IMG/VR virus record: IMGVR_UViG_3300021959_000125
Span: 1-39,781 of that record
Length of the DNA: 39,781 nucleotides
Strand: one strand, 5' to 3'
Source of the DNA: a virus
Shown here: piece by piece, positions 1 to 6,266 of the stretch
Layout: each line of letters begins with the position of its first letter
How positions within the stretch are numbered: position 1 is the stretch's first letter
Made by a program: the position numbers and the translations under genes
The notes under the pieces: model-generated
Told to the model about the DNA's origin: nothing
Database searches by the model: none
What the model saw: the letters and a program-made list of their open reading frames with translations, nothing else

Positions 1-11
1 TTATTATCAAT

Positions 12-117
12 TGCGAAGCAATTTTAGCATCATCTAGATTGTATGGTCACAATTAGCCCGTTGCCGGGCCAAAGTGTGAATTTTGAACATCATCTGAGTT
101 CGCACAGTCACAATAGC
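12..117. repeat. Imperfect two-copy direct repeat, period about 60 bp
   Basis: Copy A (about 12-57) and copy B (about 72-117) share ATTTT-(A/G)-(A)CATCATCT, then TT, then GTCACAAT and AGC in the same order. The second half of B is shifted by one base relative to A. Both copies read to a TAG in the same frame on the plus strand. Between them is a GCCCG-TTGC-CGGGC hairpin at 56-69. Function unknown; it could be a decayed duplication or part of a structured RNA. Confidence 0.5.
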
Positions 118-229
118 GTTAGATCTACAATGCTTACTTTATAATGCATAGCGTAGGCGGTTATCCTATACCTACTCAATCCGTCTTAGTATCTTATGTA
201 CAACGGCAGTTTATAATACAAACGCTAAC

Positions 230-370
230 TTATACTATAAACCTGCGGGAGTTACCCGCTCTTTTAGCCTTTTTTAATCTTGTTCTGACAGCAAAACCGG
301 TTTTATGAAGGCATATCCGATCATCGTCCTGTAAAGGATAGTTGCTGAAATCGTTGCTACCAATCAACAT
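230..370 (-). CDS. Doubtful 46-aa basic ORF
   Basis: An ATG at 370 opens a 46-codon frame ending in TAA at 230. The product is acidic and polar at its start and rich in Lys and Arg from about residue 29 onward. AAGGA directly abuts the ATG, which is too close for a normal ribosome binding site. The frame uses arginine codons (CGG, CGC, AGG) that look rare in the surrounding genes. It also overlaps the terminator-like hairpin at 245-259. No family is recognised, and it may well be a chance frame. Confidence 0.18.
   Translation of the reverse strand: MLIGSNDFSNYPLQDDDRICLHKTGFAVRTRLKKAKRAGNSRRFIV
245..275 (+). terminator. Candidate rho-independent terminator
   Basis: GCGGG-AGTTA-CCCGC (245-259) forms a GC-only 5-bp stem with a 5-base loop. 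It is followed by TCTTTTAGCC and six T residues (260-275). The T-rich tract follows the stem only on the plus strand. It would therefore stop a plus-strand transcript entering from the left, from sequence that is not in this window. Confidence 0.4.
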
Positions 371-427
371 TCCTTACCGTCACACATCAGAACGGATTTC
401 GGGCACCATAACTACGCCGGTGCGGGC

Positions 428-889
428 TTATTTGGTAGTGTTCTTTGCCTGTTGTTCTAATAGTGCCTTGCGCAATTTATCTGATCCGCCTACTCTCACA
501 TTAATAATTCCGTTATAATAGTCGTCTCTTTCCAATACACGGCGGTCAAATTGCTCTCTTGCCTCTATGTAGGACATCTCTGCCCTGTTAGTACAAAGAT
601 ATAATATTTCTCGGGTGAAGTTTGCTGGGCCTAGTGCTTCGACATCTGCTTGTAAACGATCTGATGAACCCCAATAGTCCTTCCAATCGCTTTCTTTGGT
701 GCCTCTGCGTTTGTTTTTTCTGCCTTTGAGTGGCGGTTTGGTAGTTTTGAATTTGGCTAGTTTTTTGCCTATGTATTTTTGCCCAGTCTGTGTGTTTGTG
801 ATGAGGTAGACAAACCCTTCGTATTCCTCAGGAATACTATCTAGTGGTTTATTCTGGTAAGTCCATGCCGGATTCGTCGTCATCAGCAT
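428..889 (-). CDS. GIY-YIG-like endonuclease (Seg type)
   Basis: This 153-aa protein has the two hallmark strands of the GIY-YIG nuclease fold near its N-terminus: GFVYLITN (residues 25-32) and KYIGKK (38-43). A candidate catalytic glutamate follows at E109 in a YIEARE motif. The segment between (about 44-70) is very basic (KGRKNKRRG), as expected for DNA contact. In T4, Seg proteins are free-standing homing nucleases. The spacing here resembles the Seg-like proteins that I recall from marine T4-like phages. It is the last gene of the minus-strand block, and its ATG lies 41 bases inside the end of the upstream 88-aa gene. The start is uncertain: ATG codons occur at 889 and 883, and neither has a strong ribosome binding site. 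It may be a selfish element or a repair or recombination nuclease. Confidence 0.72.
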   Translation of the reverse strand: MLMTTNPAWTYQNKPLDSIPEEYEGFVYLITNTQTGQKYIGKKLAKFKTTKPPLKGRKNKRRGTKESDWKDYWGSSDRLQADVEALGPANFTREILYLCTNRAEMSYIEAREQFDRRVLERDDYYNGIINVRVGGSDKLRKALLEQQAKNTTK

Positions 890-1115
890 TACTTACTTTC
901 TTGGGTCTACCTATTACGCCTTTTCTGGCTGCCTTACGATCTTGCCTTTTTGCCTGTACTTCGTTTCGTCTAAGGCTAGCAAAGTTTCTAATTTCACTTA
1001 GCCAATAACGTGCTTTGATGCCTGCGGCATCTGATCCACTATACTCAAACTTATCTTGCCATTTAAAGTATTCCTGAAATGCTCTTATAAGTTTGTCATG
1101 CGATTCTGTACTCAT
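849..1115 (-). CDS. Small charged protein of unknown function
   Basis: An 88-aa hydrophilic protein. Residues 1-50 look helical (FQEYFKWQDKFEYSG, then ARYWLSEIRNFASL). The C-terminal part is strongly basic, with QAKRQDRKAARKG followed by GRPKK, an AT-hook-like core (GRP flanked by basic residues). It ends in an acidic tail. The ATG overlaps the gp46 stop as ATGA, which suggests translational coupling. The preceding GGTGG gives a plausible ribosome binding site. Its position behind gp46 and its basic GRP motif suggest DNA binding in the recombination block, but this is inference only. No named family is recognised. Confidence 0.65.
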   Translation of the reverse strand: MSTESHDKLIRAFQEYFKWQDKFEYSGSDAAGIKARYWLSEIRNFASLRRNEVQAKRQDRKAARKGVIGRPKKVSNADDDESGMDLPE

Positions 1116-2890
1116 TCCACCAGTTCAACATCATTTGAATATGATGTAAATCCGTTTTCCTTTATTACTTTGAGAACTTGATTAACACGAGTTGCTAAAT
1201 CATCTCTATGAGAAATTAGGAATACGTTTTTATCACGTTCTCTAGTCATTTTCTTTAATACAGCAATACTAGATTCAACACCACTTGAATCCATACCACT
1301 GTCTACTAGTTCGTCGATAAACATCAAATTAATACTATGATATAGACTTTCCCAAACATCACGGAATGCCCAACTCATGGATAAAATGAGTCTATTTCGT
1401 TCACCTCTACTGAGATTGTCAAAGTCTAAGTCCTGTCCTAGTTGTGTAATAATGACACTTAAATCGTTCTGAAATTCTACAGTGTGTGGTAATCCAATTT
1501 TACTTAGATAGTATGTTAACCTCATATTTAGGTAACTTAAATTTTGATCAATGATACGTTTTCTTACAAAACTATCTTTGTTCGTAAGCAGTTTATACAA
1601 GAATTCTTGATGTTCTTTTACTTTCGTAAGTTCGTTTACAGCATCCCAGTTTATTTCTTGTAGGGCTGTTTCTTTAAGTTCAACAATCTGTTCTTCATAA
1701 GGATTAGTATCTTGTTTTTTCTTTTCTAACTCTTTATGTAAACTTGCTAGTGTACTTTTATGATTAACTGCTTCTTCTAGGTTGTCATATTGTGTAGGAG
1801 GACAAATTTCAAGCTCTCCAATTTCGTTAATAACTGCTGTATGCTCGTCAAACTGTGTATTATTTGTTAAAATTTGTAAAGCGGCTTCTTGTTTTTGTTC
1901 TTGTTTGCTGTTTAGAATTTCTTCTTGTGTAGTGTCGTGAATTTCTTGTCCACAAGCATGACACTTATGTTCTTTTAAAAGTAAAATTTCTTTGTCTAGT
2001 TTAGCAATAGTTTTTTCTTGCTTGTTATTGTCTGCTTCGATATTAGCAATCCAACGCTGTGCTTCTTCTAAACGCTTTTTCTTTTCATTGAAGTTTTCTA
2101 AACATTTGTGTGCGTCAATTTCTGCTTCAATATCGATCTTTTCTAGTAGAGTAATACTTTGATCTAGCTCATTTACAGCACTAGTATGATTATCCTGCCA
2201 TAACTTCTGCTTTCTTTCTAAACTTTGAATAGATTCTTCAATTTTTTGATTGCTTACTTTAATAGTTTCGATCTTTGTATTCTCTTGTTGAATAAGATCT
2301 TTGCTAATTCTAATTTGTTCTTTTAGTGCGTCTGCTTTTTCTGATAAAATTGTAATACCAAGCAACTGTTCAATGATAGCACGTTGATCGTTTGACTTCA
2401 AACTTAAGAAAGGTTCAGTGTATGTGTTTAAGGCCACTAGATGTTTAAACATTTCATGGCTCATACCAAACAGTTTTTCAATTTCTTTTTGTGTTTGTCT
2501 ACTATCGCCTTGACTTTCGTCAACATCATCTGCTGAATATTCTTCTCCGTTTACATTAAGTTTAAGAATATTAGGTTTACGACCGCGCTCAATATGATAA
2601 TCAACACCGTTCTTTTCAAAACTAACAGTAACTAACATACCTTTACTGTTAATTTTGTTAATTAAATTGTCTCTTTTAATATTTGTAAGGGCAACACCGT
2701 AGATAGCATAACTTAAACTGTTAATAATCGTAGTCTTACCAGTACCATTTCTAGCACCGCTATCGTCACCCCCTAAGTCTAAGTTTTCTCCTAACACAAG
2801 TGTTAACATGCCTTTGTCAAAGTCAATGGCCTGTGTTTGATTACCAACACTCATAAAGTTTCGGACTGTAAGATTCTTAATTTTGATCAT
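1112..2890 (-). CDS. 46: Recombination endonuclease subunit gp46 (SbcC/Rad50-like ATPase)
   Basis: This 592-aa protein has the full SMC/Rad50 layout. The P-loop is NGTGKTT (residues 48-54). Long charged, coiled-coil-like helices run from about 180 to 305 and from 325 to 440. The zinc-hook CHAC (C310, C313) sits between them. The ABC signature LSRGE is at 493-497, Walker B LMFIDE at 522-527, and the switch histidine at H561. In T4, gp46 and gp47 form the Mre11-Rad50-type complex that resects DNA ends for recombination-dependent replication and host DNA breakdown. The length is close to the T4 protein. Its ATG overlaps the gp47 stop (ATGA), so the two subunits are translationally coupled. All key motifs look intact. 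Confidence 0.96.
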   Translation of the reverse strand: MIKIKNLTVRNFMSVGNQTQAIDFDKGMLTLVLGENLDLGGDDSGARNGTGKTTIINSLSYAIYGVALTNIKRDNLINKINSKGMLVTVSFEKNGVDYHIERGRKPNILKLNVNGEEYSADDVDESQGDSRQTQKEIEKLFGMSHEMFKHLVALNTYTEPFLSLKSNDQRAIIEQLLGITILSEKADALKEQIRISKDLIQQENTKIETIKVSNQKIEESIQSLERKQKLWQDNHTSAVNELDQSITLLEKIDIEAEIDAHKCLENFNEKKKRLEEAQRWIANIEADNNKQEKTIAKLDKEILLLKEHKCHACGQEIHDTTQEEILNSKQEQKQEAALQILTNNTQFDEHTAVINEIGELEICPPTQYDNLEEAVNHKSTLASLHKELEKKKQDTNPYEEQIVELKETALQEINWDAVNELTKVKEHQEFLYKLLTNKDSFVRKRIIDQNLSYLNMRLTYYLSKIGLPHTVEFQNDLSVIITQLGQDLDFDNLSRGERNRLILSMSWAFRDVWESLYHSINLMFIDELVDSGMDSSGVESSIAVLKKMTRERDKNVFLISHRDDLATRVNQVLKVIKENGFTSYSNDVELVE

Positions 2891-3900
2891 AGGTCGTTAT
2901 AAATCTCCAATAGCAGTTTTTGATCATACTGTTCGGAATCAATATTTGTGATCTGATTTACAACAATAGTATCAACACTTTCAAATTTTAAATCAATTGG
3001 TTGAATATCTTGAGAGTCAATTTCCGTTTTTTCTGGAATAAGCATAAGTTCACGCAAGTTATATTGTGGCATGAACGTTTCTTTGATAAAGTTTGCTTCT
3101 TCAAAACTGATAGGAACGTCAATAGTAACACGACAGTGCATCTTTTCTTTAAGTAGATTGTCTGGCGCTTCTAAAAGTTTTGAAAGTTTGTATGTTCTAT
3201 ACAACGGCTGATCCGACCAACTACGATACTCTGGAGTACTACCCCATTCGAGTATCATCATGCCCCGTTCATCATCCCATGCGTCAGCATAGTTGTGTGG
3301 AAAAGCATTGCCAATGTATGTAATATTTCCTTTGGTTTGGCGCTTGTGAAAATGTCCAGAGAAAACATATTCTTGATTAACAAAATCATTGGCTTGTAGT
3401 TGACCGTGATCAGGCATTTGTACCATAGCATTCATATAGAACAATGGTAACTCAAAGTGTCCAAAAATATATCTTGATTTGATATCTTTAACTTTTTTCC
3501 ATTCTTCACCGACTAACCAAGGAAGTAGTGTAACATCTCCGTCGGTTATTGGATGATTAACAGATACAATATTTGGAAATAGTCTAGCAAATTCTAAACT
3601 GTGAATTTCTCTTTTATCTTTGTAAAACTCGTCATGATTACCAAGCATAAGATATGTTTTATCAAATGCGTTGTTAAGTTTTTCTAAGTTACTAACACTG
3701 TAGTTCATAGTGCTAACATCAGTAGTCGCACGATTATGGTGCCAGTCACCTAAAAATATACAAGTTTCACAATTCTCTTTTTTGGCTTCTTTAATGAACC
3801 ATTCGATAAAATCTTCGCAGTCTTTGTTATGTATCCTACTGCCAGATTTCATTCCGAAATGAATATCAGTAAAGCAAGCCGCTTTCTTAAATAGCGCCAT
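2887..3900 (-). CDS. 47: Recombination endonuclease subunit gp47 (Mre11/SbcD-like)
   Basis: A 337-aa metallophosphoesterase with the Mre11 metal ligands in order: D12-x-H14 (FTDIHFG), D52 (FLGDWHHNR), N88-H89 (LGNHD), H148 (IFGHFE) and H183-F-H185 (SGHFHKR). Known family members use two Mn ions for nuclease action. The protein partners with gp46, encoded immediately downstream with a 4-base overlap. A ribosome binding site AGGAG at 3914-3910 lies 9 bases before the ATG. A sigma70-type promoter lies in the short gap upstream. The C-terminal third (about 230-337) lacks recognisable motifs and probably carries the capping and gp46-binding region, as in other Mre11 proteins. Confidence 0.95.
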   Translation of the reverse strand: MALFKKAACFTDIHFGMKSGSRIHNKDCEDFIEWFIKEAKKENCETCIFLGDWHHNRATTDVSTMNYSVSNLEKLNNAFDKTYLMLGNHDEFYKDKREIHSLEFARLFPNIVSVNHPITDGDVTLLPWLVGEEWKKVKDIKSRYIFGHFELPLFYMNAMVQMPDHGQLQANDFVNQEYVFSGHFHKRQTKGNITYIGNAFPHNYADAWDDERGMMILEWGSTPEYRSWSDQPLYRTYKLSKLLEAPDNLLKEKMHCRVTIDVPISFEEANFIKETFMPQYNLRELMLIPEKTEIDSQDIQPIDLKFESVDTIVVNQITNIDSEQYDQKLLLEIYNDL

Positions 3901-3919
3901 TATTTCATTCTCCTATACT

Positions 3920-3948
3920 AGTATAAGGTCTTTTAGTGAAGAAGTCAA
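3920..3948 (-). promoter_or_regulatory. Sigma70-type promoter for gp47-gp46
   Basis: On the minus strand TTGACT (3948-3943) is followed by exactly 17 bases and then TATACT (3925-3920), a close match to the host housekeeping promoter. It starts 4 bases after the gp55 stop and points at gp47. The expected transcript start near 3913 would leave a leader of only about a dozen bases. The -10 lies inside a 12-bp perfect palindrome TATACTAGTATA (3914-3925), which could be an operator or chance. Confidence 0.65.
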
Positions 3949-3951
3949 GAG

Positions 3952-4779
3952 TTACTTTTTGCCATTATCGCCCGGATCGACACCTAAGTTTTCGTTAGAG
4001 TTTTGTCTAGACCAACTAGGGTTCATTCCGTTCATTTCTAAGATATCATCTCGAATGTTTTGATTACGCTTTTCGATATTGATGATTCTAACAAATGAAT
4101 TAGTAACAGCGGCAGTATAATAAGCAAACGGATTATTTGATTTTGATTCGTCAAACTGTAAACCAATTTGTGCTAATTGAAGTATCGCTTGCCCACGCAT
4201 CTCATCATTATACGTGTAACCTCTTACGTTACCACGTGTAGCATAGCGTTCGCATAGTTTCATCCACATGCGAGCTAATTCGTTAGTTGCTTGTCCGTTA
4301 GTTTTAGAGAAATAACCGTTTTGCATTCCTCCAACCCAGTGACTTTTACCTACGCAGATAAGATTGTCGTTTTCATCAAACTTCCAATGCTGGAAAGGAG
4401 GAAAATTAACTCTTTCGTGTGCGTCTGCTACTGTTTTTACTGTTTTCTTACGACCAGGAGCAAGTGGAACATGCTCAAAGGTCATAATTCTAAAAATTAA
4501 ATCTGTTTTTTCAATTTTTCTATAATCGATTTCAAATTCTTTTGCTACTACTTTTTTGTTGTTTTCTTTGGCTTGTTCAAAATTTGCTGTTCCTAGTCGC
4601 TTTGCTTGGTTTCTTTTAGCTTCGGCGATGGTTAAACGGTTAATTTTTTCTAAACTTGGTAGAATAATATCGTATTGACTGTATTCTTTAGCAACATAGG
4701 AGCAGTATGTGTTCTTACTTTTGTGTATTTCTTTCAAAAGATCTCTATTGTTAAGGTATTTTACTCTTCTTTGTGTCAT
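3952..4779 (-). CDS. 55: Late-transcription sigma factor gp55
   Basis: Residues about 165-250 carry the sigma region 2-like block of T4 gp55. It runs from an aromatic helix (RMWMKLCERYATR) through MRGQAILQLAQIGLQFD to the conserved NNPFAYYTAAVTNSFVRII. In T4, gp55 gives the host RNA polymerase specificity for TATAAATA late promoters and works with gp33 and the gp45 clamp. At 275 aa it is clearly longer than T4 gp55 (185 aa), mainly through an N-terminal extension rich in Lys and Asn. The C-terminus is polar (GVDPGDNGKK) and lacks an obvious hydrophobic-acidic clamp-binding tail. AGGAG at 4793-4789 gives a good ribosome binding site 9 bases upstream. It heads the minus-strand block and faces the late operon across an 81-bp control region. 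Confidence 0.85.
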   Translation of the reverse strand: MTQRRVKYLNNRDLLKEIHKSKNTYCSYVAKEYSQYDIILPSLEKINRLTIAEAKRNQAKRLGTANFEQAKENNKKVVAKEFEIDYRKIEKTDLIFRIMTFEHVPLAPGRKKTVKTVADAHERVNFPPFQHWKFDENDNLICVGKSHWVGGMQNGYFSKTNGQATNELARMWMKLCERYATRGNVRGYTYNDEMRGQAILQLAQIGLQFDESKSNNPFAYYTAAVTNSFVRIINIEKRNQNIRDDILEMNGMNPSWSRQNSNENLGVDPGDNGKK

Positions 4780-4804
4780 ATATTGGGACTCCTGTAATAC
4801 TTAT

Positions 4805-4813
4805 ATAATAGCA
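4805..4813 (-). promoter_or_regulatory. Extended -10 promoter candidate for gp55
   Basis: The minus strand reads TGC-TATTAT (4813-4805), an extended -10 element placed sensibly upstream of the gp55 ribosome binding site. With a 17-base spacer the -35 slot falls on 4833-4828 (TATTTA). That is a poor -35, but it coincides exactly with the plus-strand late element TAAATA. Confidence 0.45.
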
Positions 4814-4814
4814 C

Positions 4815-4828
4815 ATTTCTCGAGAAAT
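4815..4828. promoter_or_regulatory. 14-bp perfect palindrome, candidate operator
   Basis: ATTTCTCGAGAAAT is its own reverse complement. It fills most of the -35/-10 spacer of the gp55 promoter candidate and overlaps the edge of the late promoter on the opposite strand. A dimeric regulator bound here could affect both directions. No regulator is identified in the window. Confidence 0.4.
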
Positions 4829-4833
4829 AAATA
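4826..4833 (+). promoter_or_regulatory. Late promoter (AATAAATA) for the baseplate operon
   Basis: AATAAATA resembles the T4 late consensus TATAAATA recognised by gp55. It lies 27 bases before the gp48 ATG. AAAGGAA (4844-4850) follows as a ribosome binding site. Confidence 0.6.
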
Positions 4834-4860
4834 GAGTAAAGTTAAAGGAATTTTACCAAA

Positions 4861-5964
4861 ATGGCATTACCAACAAATACACAAAGTAAAGCAGGAATTG
4901 CTTCGAGCGGAACCGGAGTAAGAAATAAAATTACAATAAGTGGTTCAGCTCCAACCAATACTTCCTGGAAGATTTACAACTATGCTGGAACAGGACAATC
5001 TCCAGGTGGATTTCCTGGTAATGCTGGTCCTAGTAACAATGCTGGTCCATCTAGTGGTAGTGGAAGTTATAGATTTGGTATCAGTGGTAAGCCACAAGCC
5101 AACGGTATAGAAAAAGCTCTAGGAGCAATTGGTTCTGCGATAGCACTGGTTCAAGTAGGAAAAAATTTAATAAACGCAGGAGCAGGAGTCATTCAGTCTG
5201 TGCCTGGAATTATTGAGCAGATGAAAAGAATTGGCGATTCTGCGAAAACTGTAGCAGGAAATATTTTTGAAGCACTGGGTTCTGATGATCCAAATGACCC
5301 TGGTAATAAAGAGGGTGGAGGATCAGAAGAACAAAGCGCAGTAACAGGCGGTTCAAAAAATGATTGGCGTGTAAAAATTTGTGTAGGAAGTCTAGACAGT
5401 GTTTTTAGAAATGCTTCGTCAGGATATCTAGCACCTCTTAAAGAAACAAATAAAGGTGTGGTTTTTCCATACACTCCACAAATTTCAGTACAACATAAAG
5501 CAGATTATTCTAGACTAGACCTAGTTCATAATAACTTCCCTTTTCAAGCATATAAAAACAGCGGCGTTGATGATATACAAATTAACGGAACGTTTACAGT
5601 TCAAACATACAATGAAGGAATTTATTGGCTAGCGGCTGTTAGGTTTTTTCAAGCTCTCACAAAAAGTTTTTATGGACAAAGTGTTCCTAATGGTTTTCCT
5701 CCTGTAGTCGCACAGTTACACGGTTATGGAAATTACATGTTTGGAAATCAAGATTCGAGGGGCATAAATGTTGTAGTTAAAACTGTCAATATAGAATTAC
5801 AACGAAACGTTCAATACAAAAGAATTAATTATAATGGAACAAACAATTGGGTACCATTAGAAAGCAGTATAGCAGTAACAGTAAGCCCAGTCTACAATAG
5901 AAGTACACTGAGAAGATTTAATCTTAATGACTATGCTAATGGCGGTCAGAGAGGAATATTATAA
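4861..5964 (+). CDS. 48: Baseplate tail-tube cap protein gp48
   Basis: A 367-aa structural protein, nearly the length of T4 gp48 (364 aa). Residues 1-70 are Gly/Ser/Asn-rich and flexible. Residues 75-125 are a small-residue, hydrophobic segment (IEKALGAIGSAIALVQVGK). From about 165 to 350 it has a beta-rich part with the look of the tail-tube fold (LDLVHNNFPFQAYKNSGVDD, then IYWLAAVRFFQALTKSF, then HGYGNYMFG). In T4, gp48 sits on the central hub and, with gp54, starts tube assembly. It heads the late baseplate operon and overlaps gp53 by one base (TAATG). T4 gp54 is related in fold and is the main alternative identity. Confidence 0.7.
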   Translation: MALPTNTQSKAGIASSGTGVRNKITISGSAPTNTSWKIYNYAGTGQSPGGFPGNAGPSNNAGPSSGSGSYRFGISGKPQANGIEKALGAIGSAIALVQVGKNLINAGAGVIQSVPGIIEQMKRIGDSAKTVAGNIFEALGSDDPNDPGNKEGGGSEEQSAVTGGSKNDWRVKICVGSLDSVFRNASSGYLAPLKETNKGVVFPYTPQISVQHKADYSRLDLVHNNFPFQAYKNSGVDDIQINGTFTVQTYNEGIYWLAAVRFFQALTKSFYGQSVPNGFPPVVAQLHGYGNYMFGNQDSRGINVVVKTVNIELQRNVQYKRINYNGTNNWVPLESSIAVTVSPVYNRSTLRRFNLNDYANGGQRGIL

Positions 5965-6263
5965 TGGCAACATATAAAAAATCAAGTCCGTGGTTTAAAA
6001 CAAAACAAAATTTTAATTACTTGGATGTATTAGAGTATAGAGTTATACCTGAAACTGATAAAGATTATCCTTATGAGATTGAAAATAAATTTAGACATAG
6101 ACCAGACTTACTAGCACATGCTCTTTATGGAAATTCTGAACTGTGGTGGATTTTTGCTCAACGAAATCCTTCATTGTTAAAAGATCCAGTATTCGACTTT
6201 GAACCTGGCTTAATCATATACATACCTACAGCATCCACACTTCAAAATACCCTGGGAGTATAG
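5964..6263 (+). CDS. 53: Baseplate wedge protein gp53
   Basis: A 99-aa protein with the gp53 core: FNYLDVLEYRVIPETDKD, then HRPDLLAHALYGNSELWWIFAQRNP, then a final beta segment FEPGLIIYIPTA typical of LysM-like wedge proteins. In T4, gp53 is the last wedge component and links neighbouring wedges. It is about half the length of T4 gp53 (196 aa) and appears to consist mainly of the conserved core. GAGG upstream serves as the ribosome binding site, and the start overlaps the gp48 stop by one base. Confidence 0.85.
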   Translation: MATYKKSSPWFKTKQNFNYLDVLEYRVIPETDKDYPYEIENKFRHRPDLLAHALYGNSELWWIFAQRNPSLLKDPVFDFEPGLIIYIPTASTLQNTLGV

Positions 6264-6266
6264 TAT

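Larger units (their letters stand above)
1..427. other. Intergenic region with several short inverted repeats
   Basis: No convincing gene was found here on either strand. The stretch looks richer in G and C than the neighbouring genes. It contains short perfect stems at 9-23 (AATTGC/GCAATT), 56-69 (GCCCG/CGGGC), 153-175 (GTAGG/CCTAC), 245-259 (GCGGG/CCCGC) and 403-423 (GCACC/GGTGC). There is also a 12-bp palindrome AAAACCGGTTTT at 293-304. It lies downstream of the minus-strand recombination block, so part may be its 3' untranslated region. I looked for a tRNA cloverleaf and did not find one. Confidence 0.45.

Noticed and set aside
1-117. CRISPR array
   Set aside because: Only two imperfect copies with internal differences and a one-base shift, no uniform spacers and no cas genes.
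120-260. tRNA gene in the left intergenic region
   Set aside because: Short stems are present, but there is no TTCGA-type loop, no 7-base-pair acceptor stem and no consistent cloverleaf on either strand.
1-427. Group I intron remnant next to the GIY-YIG gene
   Set aside because: No recognisable intron core segments were found, and the neighbouring genes are not split.
4291-4500. Plus-strand 69-codon ORF inside gp55
   Set aside because: Antisense to the conserved sigma factor, with no ribosome binding site or recognisable motif.
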